64,000 nucleotides of DNA from Methanocella_A sp963792125 (lineage in GTDB: Archaea > Halobacteriota > Methanocellia > Methanocellales > Methanocellaceae), in contig CAWBVA010000012.1 in NCBI GenBank assembly GCA_963792125.1, forward strand, positions 620,001 to 684,000, given 5' to 3'. Numbering within the stretch: position 1 is the stretch's first letter; each line of letters opens with the position of its first letter. The translations under genes and the position numbers were made by a program. The notes beneath the pieces were generated by a model. It searched no databases and was not told the origin of the DNA. It saw only the letters and a program-made list of their open reading frames with translations. Shown here in pieces: positions 42,893-51,496 of the stretch.

Positions 42893-44644
42893 ATGGTAAG
42901 AATCACAGAGACGGTTTTGCGAGACGCGCACCAGTCGCTGGCGGCGACGAGGATGCGGACGGAGGACATGCTCCCCATCGTGGCGAAGCTCGACGAGGTG
43001 GGCTTCTATTCCCTGGAAGCCTGGGGCGGGGCCACTTTCGACACTTGCATCCGTTACCTGAACGAGGACCCGTGGGAACGGCTGCGGAAGATCAAGGGCG
43101 CGGCCAAAAAGACCCCTATCCAGATGCTGCTCCGGGGGCAGAACCTCGTAGGCTACCGGCACTACGCCGACGACGTGGTAGAAGAGTTCGTCCGGCTGGC
43201 CGCTAAGAACGGCGTGGACATCTTCCGTGTCTTCGACGCGGTGAACGACATCCGCAACATGGAGGCCCCCATACGAGCGGCGAAGAAGGCGGAAAAACAC
43301 GTCCAGGGCACCATCAGCTATACCGTCAGCCCGGTGCACTCGAACGACAAGTTCGTGGAAATGGGCAAACAGCTCGCCTCCATGGAGTGCGACTCCATCT
43401 GCATCAAGGACATGGCGGGGCTCATCGGGCCGAAGGACGCGGCAGAGCTCGTGTCCCGGTTCAGGAAAGAGGTAGGACTGCCGGTCGACCTGCACTGCCA
43501 CTGCACCAACGGCATCGCGCCCATGAGCTATTATGCGGCCGTCGAGTCGGGCGTGGACATCCTGGACACGGCGATGTCGCCGTTCAGCTTCGGCACCTCA
43601 CAGCCTGCGACGGAGACCATCGTCGGGGCCCTGATGGGGACGAAGTACGATACCGGGCTGGACCTCAAGCTGCTGGCAGAGATCGCCGAGTACTTCTGGA
43701 AGGTCAAGGAGAAGTACACCGGTGTCATCGACCCCATTTTAGAGAGGATCGACGTCAACGTGCTGGTCTACCAGATACCGGGCGGCATGCTGTCCAACCT
43801 GGTCTCGCAGCTCAAGCAGCAGAACGCGATGGACAAGTACGACGCCGTGCTCAAGGAAGTCCCGGTCGTACGGCGCGAGCTGGGATACCCGCCGCTGGTG
43901 ACGCCCACCAGCCAGATCGTGGGCACCCAGGCCGTCTTCAACGTGGTGCTCGGCGAACGTTACAAAGTCATACCCAAAGAGGTCAAGGACTACGTCAAAG
44001 GCCTCTACGGGAAGGCCCCCGGCCCTATCGACCCGGCGGTGCAGAAGAAAGTCATCGGCGACGAGAAGCCAGTGACGGCGCGGCCGGGAGACCTGCTCGC
44101 CCCCGAGATGGCCGAGGTCAGGAAGAAGGTGGACGCGCTGGGCCTGTCGAAAGTCTCCGAGGAGGACTATGTCACATATGCGCTGTACCCGTCGGTGGCC
44201 GAGCTGTTCCTGAAGGGCGAGATCAAGCCTGAGACGCTGAAGCCCCGTGCCGCAGCGTCGCTGCCCTCGAAGCTCGGGCCCAACGCCCAGAAGTTCCTGG
44301 TGGAGCTGGACGGAAAGGTCATGGAGATGCGCATCGAGGCGGTCGGCGGGGCGCCGATCATCATGGCACCCGGCGATCGGCCAGACGAATCCTGCCGAGG
44401 CGGTCGGCGAAGTGGCGGAGCCCGGCTCGGCAACGGCGCCGTCACCAGCCCGATGCAGGGCACCATCCTGAAGGTCAACGTGAAGGTGGGCGACTCGGTG
44501 AAGAAGGGCGACGTGGTCGCGGTGCTGGAGGCCATGAAGATGGAGAACGACATCGTGGCCCACAGCGGGGGCACGGTGAAGTCGGTCTTCATGCAGAAAG
44601 GCAAGAACGTGGACGCGAATGCAGTGCTTGCGGTGATCGAGTAA
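42893..44644 (+). CDS. pycB: Pyruvate carboxylase subunit B (carboxyltransferase plus biotin carrier)
   Basis: 583 residues. The carboxyltransferase domain begins ITETVLRDAHQSLAATRMR and contains GGATFDTCIRYLNEDPW, KDMAGLIGP and HCHCTNGIAPMSYY, whose histidines bind the metal. The C-terminal biotinyl domain has the biotinylation lysine in LEAMKMENDIVAHSGG (about residue 547). It moves CO2 from biotin to pyruvate, making oxaloacetate for biosynthesis. In the linker (about 44385-44450) the protein reads an unusual Arg/Gly-rich stretch, while another frame gives a normal Ala/Glu/Pro linker (NPAEAVGEVAEPGSATA), suggesting two compensating indels. It is followed after 1 bp by pycA. Confidence 0.93.
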   Translation: MVRITETVLRDAHQSLAATRMRTEDMLPIVAKLDEVGFYSLEAWGGATFDTCIRYLNEDPWERLRKIKGAAKKTPIQMLLRGQNLVGYRHYADDVVEEFVRLAAKNGVDIFRVFDAVNDIRNMEAPIRAAKKAEKHVQGTISYTVSPVHSNDKFVEMGKQLASMECDSICIKDMAGLIGPKDAAELVSRFRKEVGLPVDLHCHCTNGIAPMSYYAAVESGVDILDTAMSPFSFGTSQPATETIVGALMGTKYDTGLDLKLLAEIAEYFWKVKEKYTGVIDPILERIDVNVLVYQIPGGMLSNLVSQLKQQNAMDKYDAVLKEVPVVRRELGYPPLVTPTSQIVGTQAVFNVVLGERYKVIPKEVKDYVKGLYGKAPGPIDPAVQKKVIGDEKPVTARPGDLLAPEMAEVRKKVDALGLSKVSEEDYVTYALYPSVAELFLKGEIKPETLKPRAAASLPSKLGPNAQKFLVELDGKVMEMRIEAVGGAPIIMAPGDRPDESCRGGRRSGGARLGNGAVTSPMQGTILKVNVKVGDSVKKGDVVAVLEAMKMENDIVAHSGGTVKSVFMQKGKNVDANAVLAVIE

Positions 44645-44645
44645 C

Positions 44646-46816
44646 ATGTTCAACAAGGTCATGATCGCCAACCGCGGCGAGATCGCGCTGCGGGTCATCA
44701 GAGCCTGCAAAGAGATGGGCATCCAGACCGTCGCCGTGTACTCGGAGGCCGACGCGAAGTCGCTGCACGTGAAGTACGCGGACGAGGCCTACAGCATCGG
44801 CCCGCCCCCGGCCAAGAGCAGCTACCTGAACGTGGAAGCGCTCCTCGAAGTGGCGACCGACGCGGGCGTGGACGCCATCCACCCCGGCTACGGTTTCCTG
44901 TCGGAGAACGCGCCGTTCGTAGAGGCGGTCCGCAAGGCAGGCATCGAGTTCATCGGCCCGCCGGCGTCCGTGATCAAGAAGCTCGGCGACAAGATGGTGG
45001 CACGGAACACCATGAAGAAGGCCGGCCTTCCCCTCATCCCCGGCTCCCCGTCGACCATCAAGACGGAAAGCGAGGCCATCGAGCTGGCCAACCGGTTCGG
45101 CTACCCGTGCATCATCAAGGCCTCGGGCGGAGGCGGCGGCAGGGGCATGCGTCTGGTCTTCTCGGACGCGGATGTTCCTGACGCGCTGCAGAGCGCGAAG
45201 CGCGAGGCTGAATCATTCTTTGCCAACCCGGACGTCTACCTCGAAAAGTACCTGGAGGAGCCACGGCACATCGAGTTCCAGATCCTGGCGGACAAGAGCG
45301 GCAACGTCGTCCACCTGGGCGAGAGGGACTGCTCCATCCAGCGGCGCCACCAGAAGCTCCTCGAAGAGGCGCCGTCTCCGCGCATGACGCAGGTCCTGCG
45401 CGAGACCATGGGCAATGCCGCCGTGCAGGGCGCGAAGGCCGTCAAGTACGAGAACGCCGGCACATTCGAGTTCCTGCTGGACAAGTACGGCAACTTCTAC
45501 TTCATGGAAGTGAACACCCGGGTACAGGTCGAGCACCCCGTGACGGAACTGGTCACCGGCATCGACATCGTCAAAGAGCAGCTCCGGATTGCGGCCGGCG
45601 AAGAGCTTTCCTTCAGGCAGAGCGACATCAGGATCAACGGCTGTGCCATCGAGTGCCGCATCAACGCCGAGGACCCGCAGGAGAACTTCTTCCCCTCCCC
45701 GGGCAAGATCACGACTTATAACCCGCCGGGCGGGCCGGGCGTCCGGGTCGACGGCATCTCCTATGCAGGATACGAGATTCCGCCTTACTACGACAGCATG
45801 GTGGCCAAGCTCATCGTCTGGGACAACAACCGCAACGGCGCCATCAACCGGATGCGCCGGGCGCTGGACGAATACACCATCGAAGGCGTCAAGACGACCA
45901 TCCCGTTCCACAAGATGATCCTGTTCAACGCCTACTTCCGCAAGGGCGACTACAGCACGAACTTCATCCCGAAGCGCATCCTCAACGAGGACAAGCTGGT
46001 GCCGAAAGAGATCAAAAAGGGATTGAAAACCAAATCGTTCGGCCACAGGATCCACTACTTCGAGGAGGTCGCTTCCACTAACAGGATAGCTAAAGAAATG
46101 GCCGCAACGGGAGCCGAGGAGGGCACCATGGTGCTCGCCGAGACACAGAGCGGCGGCATCAAAGGCCGCATCGGCAGGGAATGGGTATCGCCCTTCGGCG
46201 GCGTCTGCTTCTCGCTGGTGCTGCGGCCTAAGACCGCGCCCCGCAACGCTACGAAGATCACGCTCGCCGCAGCAGCGGCCGTGTGCAAGACCATACGGGA
46301 CTTATACGGCCTGGACGCGAAGATCAACTGGCCGAACGACGTGCTGATCGGCGGCCGCAAGGTGTGCGGCATCTTCACCGACATGGCCATGGACATCAAC
46401 TCGATCAAGTACATCGTGCTCGGGTTCGGCATCAACGTGAACGTAGAGATGCTGTCCTTCCCGTCCCGTATACAGAAGACGGCCACCTCTATCAAGGAAG
46501 AGCTGGGCAAGACCGTGTCCCGCAAGGACTTTATCGACGCCTGCTCGTCGAGTTCGAGCGGCTGTACGGCGCCTTCAACGAGGGACAGTACAGTATCATC
46601 CTGGACGAGTACAAAGGCATGATCTACCCGCTGGGCAGCCGTGTCATCGTGAAAGACCAGGACAACCTGTACGAGGGCACGTCCGAGGATATCACCGAGG
46701 ACGGCGCGTTCGTCATGAAAGCCCGGGACGGCACGCTGATGACCTTCGTGACCGGCGACGTGCATGCACACCCGGACGAGATCATAAAGAAGCCTGCACC
46801 GCCTGCACCGTCGTAA
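44646..46816 (+). pseudogene. pycA: Pyruvate carboxylase subunit A (biotin carboxylase) fused to biotin protein ligase, one frameshift
   Basis: Residues 1-455 are biotin carboxylase: MFNKVMIANRGEIALRVIRA, the ATP-grasp loop KASGGGGGRGMR and FMEVNTRVQVEHPVTE. From about residue 465 a BirA-type ligase follows: EEVASTNRIAKEMA, KGRIGREWVSPFGG, NWPNDVLIGGRKVCGI, and a C-terminal SH3-like part ending KPAPPAPS. At about 46543 (GACGCCTGCTCG) one C is missing from an expected CCC, moving the last 90 residues to another frame. Restoring it gives about 723 residues. The enzyme would carboxylate biotin on PycB and also attach biotin to it. In other methanogens the ligase is a separate gene. Confidence 0.88.
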
Positions 46817-46956
46817 GCGATGGTCGCTCTTGTCTGTTCATGCGTACGCGCGCGAAGGCGGGCAGGGCTGCAGGAAACTTTTTAAAAGAGGCTTCATGCG
46901 ACTGCTGCCAGCTGGCACCTGTGCAGCCGTTTTTTGAAGCCTTGCCAGCTATTTTT

Positions 46957-47511
46957 TTAAAAGGGCATCATTGACCGTATGTAGCCCAGATACGGCACGT
47001 TATGCCTGGCGATGCCGATGATCCACTCTTTACGGACGGGCTGCCACGGGCAGATGTTGGTCTGCTGGTCCAGCCGGCCGTTGTTGTTGTCGCCCAGCGT
47101 GATGTAGCCCTCGGCCGGAGCCGGCGGGCCTCCGGGCCACATGGGCTCGGACTCGTTCACCCAGTACATGGCGCGATGGATGACGGGCTTGACTTTCGAA
47201 TCGCCCATGGGACGATAGATGATCACGTCGCCCGGCTCGGCATACCTCACATAGTCGGTGCCGTTAGACGCGGCGTAGGTCTGTACCTCGCCCCGGGAGA
47301 TGCCCTGCAACAGCACCAGGTCGCCGTCGTGCATGTTCGGGTACATGCTGTCCCCGATGACGCTGACGATTGGAGGCCATGTGCCGGAGTAAGCGAACAG
47401 CGCAGCTCCGATAACGGCCACGATGGCCAGTGAAAAGACGACGTCTGAAGCCAGATCGTATAAAAACGGGTGCTTCTCCCTTAGCGCCTTCAGAAATGCC
47501 GGGGTTTTCAT
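46957..47511 (-). CDS. Signal peptidase I, archaeal type
   Basis: About 184 residues from ATG 47511; a TTG three codons upstream is an alternative. One N-terminal membrane helix (VVFSLAIVAVIGAALFAYSG) anchors the protein. The catalytic serine is in VIGDSMYPNMHDGD. The next conserved box, VIIYRPMG..KPVIHRAMYW, has histidine in place of the bacterial lysine, as in archaeal and ER-type signal peptidases. A final acidic box is ITLGDNNNGRLDQQ. It cleaves signal peptides of exported proteins such as the glycine-rich proteins here. There is no obvious operon. Confidence 0.9.
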   Translation of the reverse strand: MKTPAFLKALREKHPFLYDLASDVVFSLAIVAVIGAALFAYSGTWPPIVSVIGDSMYPNMHDGDLVLLQGISRGEVQTYAASNGTDYVRYAEPGDVIIYRPMGDSKVKPVIHRAMYWVNESEPMWPGGPPAPAEGYITLGDNNNGRLDQQTNICPWQPVRKEWIIGIARHNVPYLGYIRSMMPF

Positions 47512-47540
47512 GAATCTCAAGCGTTTATAACGCGCTTACC

Positions 47541-48119
47541 TTAAGTAATTTGCTTCAGGAAGTCCAGCCAGTAGCGGGCGTCCTCGACCCGGCGGCGGCT
47601 TGCGGTGCTCCGGATGTTGCAGTATTCCTTTTCCCCGAGCAGGCTCTTCAGGCTCATGATCGCCCGGAGGAGCCCGGCTGCCTCGCGGAATATCTTCTTA
47701 GCATCGGACTCCGTCAGACGGCTGCTGCCGTGCAATATCTCCTCGTCGACCTTCTCGTGGGCCGAGAGCTTCCAGATGAGCTTGCGCACGTTCTCCTTCT
47801 CCTCTTCGGTCAGGCAGTCCTTCGCGAGCAGGTCCCAGACGATCTCGTGGAGCGGCACGACCTTCCCTTCAAGCTCGAACTCGAACGGCGTGGCCACCCC
47901 CACCCAGACGAGCAGCCGGTGCAGCCGCAGCTCGAGGCGCCTGCGCTCCTCGGGGGTGATCAGCCTCTGCTGTCCGGGCGGCACAGGCTTTGTGACTGCT
48001 TCCTGTCCGGGCGCTTTCTTCATCGCCTCTTTCTTCATCGCTCTGACGTCGCGCAGGACACTGCCCGGCGTGGTGCCTTTGATAGTCTTTAATGACCGGT
48101 CGTCGATGACGGATGACAT
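47541..48119 (-). CDS. DUF5788-like archaeal protein
   Basis: About 192 residues from ATG 48119 (MSSVIDDRSLKTIKG). After a basic, Pro-rich N-terminus comes ITPEERRRLELRLHRLLVWVG and then FELEGKVVPLHEIVWDLL, followed by acidic helices (LTEEEKENVRKLIWKL) and REAAGLLRAIMSLKSL. The pattern fits a methanogen/halophile family of unknown function (DUF5788), assigned from memory. It is soluble and helical with no catalytic motif. A 45-residue lysine-rich protein is encoded about 100 bp upstream on the same strand. Confidence 0.6.
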   Translation of the reverse strand: MSSVIDDRSLKTIKGTTPGSVLRDVRAMKKEAMKKAPGQEAVTKPVPPGQQRLITPEERRRLELRLHRLLVWVGVATPFEFELEGKVVPLHEIVWDLLAKDCLTEEEKENVRKLIWKLSAHEKVDEEILHGSSRLTESDAKKIFREAAGLLRAIMSLKSLLGEKEYCNIRSTASRRRVEDARYWLDFLKQIT

Positions 48120-48217
48120 GTGGCGCTCCTGATTAAAAAGGTGTACACTAATGGTATTTATCTTTGCGCTGCCCGCTGGATAAAAAGTATTGAAAAGGCC
48201 GTGATACGGGCCTGTGA

Positions 48218-48355
48218 TCACTTTAGTTTCTTCTCGAGCTTCTTCAGCTTCTTCTTGGCGGCATCGCTTCCTGCTGCGGCCGCCTTGGACAATTCTTCTG
48301 CTTTCGCCTGCTTTACTTTCTTGAGCTTTTCCATCTGTTTCTTGCTGGTTGGCAT
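48218..48355 (-). CDS. Small lysine/alanine-rich helical protein
   Basis: A 45-residue protein beginning MPTSKKQMEKLKKVKQAKAE and ending LKKLEKKLK, with TGA at 48218-48220. Upstream of ATG 48355 is GGTGACAATA, giving a GGTGA ribosome binding site. The composition is about one third lysine with heptad-like leucine spacing, so it should form a basic coiled coil or bind nucleic acid. It lies 9 bp after the stop of the PrsW-like gene on the same strand and is probably co-transcribed. The function cannot be assigned. Confidence 0.55.
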   Translation of the reverse strand: MPTSKKQMEKLKKVKQAKAEELSKAAAAGSDAAKKKLKKLEKKLK

Positions 48356-48364
48356 TATTGTCAC

Positions 48365-49912
48365 CTATCCTTCCGGCTTCGGCCCGCGCCTCATGAGCCG
48401 GTCTTTAATCCTTAGCTGCAAAATGATGCCAATGATTATGTATATTGTGGTCACGGAGATGGCCAGCAAGGGGTCGAACACGGGTACCGGAGTGCCGAAC
48501 ACGGTTTGCATGACCGCGTCCAGGATGGCCGCGAAATTGAAAGACGCGTGCATGACCATGGCGACGGGCAGCCCCAGGAAGAAGGCGAACAACGTGTAGC
48601 GCTTCAGGCCTTCCCGTGATTTGAAGTAGCCGATGGCGGCCCCGGTGGCCGCGGCGAAGCAGCCGTGAGATAGTGATCCCAGGAACGAGCGGTACAGGAT
48701 CAGGTACACCCACGGCACCACCCCTCCCACGGTGACCGGGCCCGCATTTGAGGCGAAGTAGAGCCAGTTCTCGATGGCCGCGAACCCCATGCCCACCGCG
48801 AAGCCGAACAGGATGCCGTCGAACATGGAGTCGAACTCGTGGTGGCCCGACAGTATCAGCAGGCCAAGGCCCTTGGCCGTCTCCTCCACGATGGGGGCGA
48901 TGATGACGGCGGTCACTAACATCGCCAGGCCCGAGCCGACGAACAGCTCAATGACGATAGATAGCGTGGTATTCATGAAGAACGCGATGAAGGTGGCCAT
49001 GACGCCCCACATGAACATGGCCATGATGAACCGGAATGGCTCCCGGTCGTAGTAGTCGGCCATCCAGCCGATCACCAGGAAGATGATGGGCATGAATAAG
49101 GCGGCCACACCCCCGATGAAGAAGATCAGGATGCCGATGTCCGGGCGTATATCAGAAAGCGTGATCAGCAGGATAAGCAGGACCAGCAGGGCTCCCAGGA
49201 AAAATTCCACAATCCAGAAGAACGGGGTAAGGATGACGCCTGCGATCTTCTCTGCCAGCGGCCTCGCCCTCATGACCGGGAAGAACAGCGTCTTCAGGGT
49301 GTACTCTTCCTGCCCCCGGTAACGGACGTTGAAGGCTGCGGCGAGCGTGCCTGCCATCACGACGACAAGGATGACCAGCAGCACGATGGCCGACGGTACC
49401 CCGAAGACAGAGAGCGTCGACTTCAGCGAGCGCTCGTAGGGCGCCCAGTCCTCATGGATGCGAAATATCCTGCCCGCGTAGTGCGACTGGGTCTTGCCTA
49501 TGACGCTGAAGACATCAGTCTCGTTCGTCTTGCCCGTGTAATTGAAGCCTGCCTTAAAGGTGAAATCCTTTGACTCTCCCGGCTTGAGCGTGCCCAGGCT
49601 GTCGAGCACGTTCCACTGGTTGTCCCGGTCGAGGGCGAGAAAGACCTGCATGTTCGAGCTTTCGGGGTTAGTCACCCGGAATGTCAGGTCCCTGCTGGCG
49701 GAGGGATCGCTGAACGAGAAGTCGGTGCCGTCGGACAGGCTGACGTCCAGCGTGCCATTACGGAATATGCCATGAGGAAACGTATTGTCCGTCGCACTCC
49801 CCGATCCGGAGCCCTGTGCTATCGCAGGCAGAGCGGCAAGCAGTAAAAACATGATTGTGACAGAAAGTGCTGCTGTCAGCATGGATAATCGTTTTTTTTC
49901 ACTCGCGAGCAT
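48365..49912 (-). CDS. PrsW-like intramembrane protease with N-terminal extracellular domain
   Basis: About 515 residues from ATG 49912 (MLASEKKRLSMLTAALS); ATG 49939 is also possible. A signal peptide precedes an extracytoplasmic domain of about 130 residues (FRNGTLDVSLSDGTDFSFSD onward, immunoglobulin-like). The C-terminal half has about eight helices with PrsW signatures: APIVEETAKGLGLLI (two glutamates), FGFAVGMGFAAIENWLY and the histidines in SLSHGCFAA and VMHASFNF. Members of this metalloprotease family cut anti-sigma factors in bacteria; the archaeal target is unknown. The fused extracellular domain suggests sensing of envelope signals, which is inference. Confidence 0.82.
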   Translation of the reverse strand: MLASEKKRLSMLTAALSVTIMFLLLAALPAIAQGSGSGSATDNTFPHGIFRNGTLDVSLSDGTDFSFSDPSASRDLTFRVTNPESSNMQVFLALDRDNQWNVLDSLGTLKPGESKDFTFKAGFNYTGKTNETDVFSVIGKTQSHYAGRIFRIHEDWAPYERSLKSTLSVFGVPSAIVLLVILVVVMAGTLAAAFNVRYRGQEEYTLKTLFFPVMRARPLAEKIAGVILTPFFWIVEFFLGALLVLLILLITLSDIRPDIGILIFFIGGVAALFMPIIFLVIGWMADYYDREPFRFIMAMFMWGVMATFIAFFMNTTLSIVIELFVGSGLAMLVTAVIIAPIVEETAKGLGLLILSGHHEFDSMFDGILFGFAVGMGFAAIENWLYFASNAGPVTVGGVVPWVYLILYRSFLGSLSHGCFAAATGAAIGYFKSREGLKRYTLFAFFLGLPVAMVMHASFNFAAILDAVMQTVFGTPVPVFDPLLAISVTTIYIIIGIILQLRIKDRLMRRGPKPEG

Positions 49913-50005
49913 CCATATCTCATATGCTCTCGTAGACATAAAAGGATTCCGCGGAGGCATGCCAAATATTTATACTATGAGCGGAATCTTCAGCACGGTG
50001 ATCAT

Positions 50006-50431
50006 GTGAAAAAGGCAGTGATCGAGACCGACAAGGGCAATATAGAGCTGGTGCTCTTCGACAAAGAGGCACCCAACACCGTCAAGAACTTCGAGAAGCT
50101 CGCCAACTCGGGCTTCTATAACGGGCTGAAATTCCACCGGGTAATACCGGACTTCATGATCCAGGGCGGCTGCCCCAAGGGCACCGGCACTGGCGGGCCC
50201 GGATACACGATCAAGTGCGAGATCAACATACACAAGCACGGCGCCGGAGCGCTGTCCATGGCCCACGCGGGCAAGGACACAGGCGGCAGCCAGTTCTTCA
50301 TCACGCACTCGCCACAGCCCCACCTCGACGGCAAGCACACCGTCTTCGGCAAGGTCGAGAAGGGCATGGAAGTCGTGAACAAGATCAAGCAGGGCGACGT
50401 GATGCGGAAGGTCCGCGTCTTCGACGCCTGA
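50006..50431 (+). CDS. Peptidyl-prolyl cis-trans isomerase (cyclophilin)
   Basis: 141 residues starting with GTG at 50006, with GGTGAT just upstream. The active-site landmarks of cyclophilin are visible: FHRVIPDFMIQGGCP, the segment GGSQFFITHSPQPHLDGKHT and VFGKVEKGMEVV. It catalyses proline isomerisation during protein folding. With no signal peptide it acts in the cytoplasm. It is divergent from the PrsW-like gene and shares a short AT-rich promoter region (AAATATTTATACTATG, about 49965-49981). Length matches minimal archaeal/bacterial cyclophilins. Confidence 0.93.
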   Translation: MKKAVIETDKGNIELVLFDKEAPNTVKNFEKLANSGFYNGLKFHRVIPDFMIQGGCPKGTGTGGPGYTIKCEINIHKHGAGALSMAHAGKDTGGSQFFITHSPQPHLDGKHTVFGKVEKGMEVVNKIKQGDVMRKVRVFDA

Positions 50432-50537
50432 TCCTTTTTTATAGAAAAATTTATTATTTACTCGCCTTAAGATCATAGGTATAATGGTAGATGATCGGGG
50501 CATTGTGGATGAAACGGTGGAACAAGTATCCGTAACT

Positions 50538-51174
50538 ATGCAGGCATCTAATCCAGACGAAGGCGACGGGCTTTCCGGGCACCGCAAGTATCCTGGCATT
50601 CGCCGGGGTTATGGCGCTGCTGACGTTCGCTGTCAGGATAATGTCGCCGATAAATGAGTGGACATGGTTCCACATTTTCGAGCCTGCCCATCTTCCCCAG
50701 TATGCGATGCTCTTCACGGCCGGCATCATCGCATATCGAGGTGGCTGGCTGGACAAAATCCCCGCCGCCACGGCAAAGGCCTGGTCTGTCGTCGCCGGCC
50801 TGATGGTGCTGGCGGTCCCTGTCATTTACTTCACGCTCGGCGACGCTGGATTCGACGGGGGCTTTTCGCCGATGGCGTTGCTCTGGTCGGCCTGGGAATG
50901 CCTGCTTTGCGTGAGCATGTGCATCGGCCTGCTGGCGCTGTTTAAAAACAGGTTCAGCAGCCAGGGCAGGATTGCGAAAGCGATGGCCGATAATGCCTTC
51001 ACCGTATACCTGATCCATATCCCGGTGATCATCTTCCTGCAATACCTGCTGGTGGGCGTGGCCATCGATCCGATGCTCAAGTTCCTGATCGTGTCCGCTG
51101 TCGCCATACCGGCATGCTTCGGCATCGGCCACTTCGTCATCAGAAGGCTGCCGATCGTTAAAAATGTCCTGTAG
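50538..51174 (+). pseudogene. 5'-truncated acyltransferase family 3 membrane protein
   Basis: A reading frame open from an in-frame TAA near 50535 gives LIQTKATGFPGTASILAFAG, then EWTWFHIFEPAHLPQYAML and YRGGWLDKIP, followed by five hydrophobic helices. This is the C-terminal half of acyltransferase 3 (OafA/NodC-like) proteins, normally 350-400 residues; the N-terminal part with the catalytic HxxxxR-like region is absent. ATG 50611 could start a fragment, but the conserved sequence begins before it. It is therefore best read as a remnant. It opens the zone of broken genes that continues to 55 kb. Confidence 0.75.
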
Positions 51175-51177
51175 AGT

Positions 51178-51341
51178 TGTCGACAGCGATCTCGACCTGT
51201 TTGCAGTCATGCCTTCCACGCAGAAGGGCAAAGAATGGGACAGATATCATCTATGATACGATCGACAGAAAAGTGGCTTCGGACATTATCGCCTACAACG
51301 ACGAAGAGTACAGGGAGATGCTCCCTGTCAGTCGGTTTTAA
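51178..51341 (+). pseudogene. Remnant of an MNT-type nucleotidyltransferase
   Basis: In one frame the DNA reads VDSDLDLFAVMPSTQKGKEW, which carries the SDxDL core of minimal nucleotidyltransferases. After a frame change near 51240 (at GGGACAG) it continues IIYDTIDRKVASDIIAYNDE and EEYREMLPVSRF, ending at TAA 51341. The N-terminal GS motif and the C-terminus are missing. Such domains form toxin-antitoxin pairs with HEPN proteins. No HEPN gene is visible, so only a fragment remains. The assignment is from motif and sequence pattern. Confidence 0.65.
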
Positions 51342-51496
51342 CAGAACGCGGTCAGAGGAAATGTGGTCTGTGAAAAATGAGAGATATGGAGACCATTTAG
51401 CCGTGGTAAATCGAAGGCGCTGCGCGCCAGGGCGGTGGTCGGTGTATCTGGCCTGTTATCTGAAAATATATAATTGTTCGCCGCCTTCGTTTTTAT

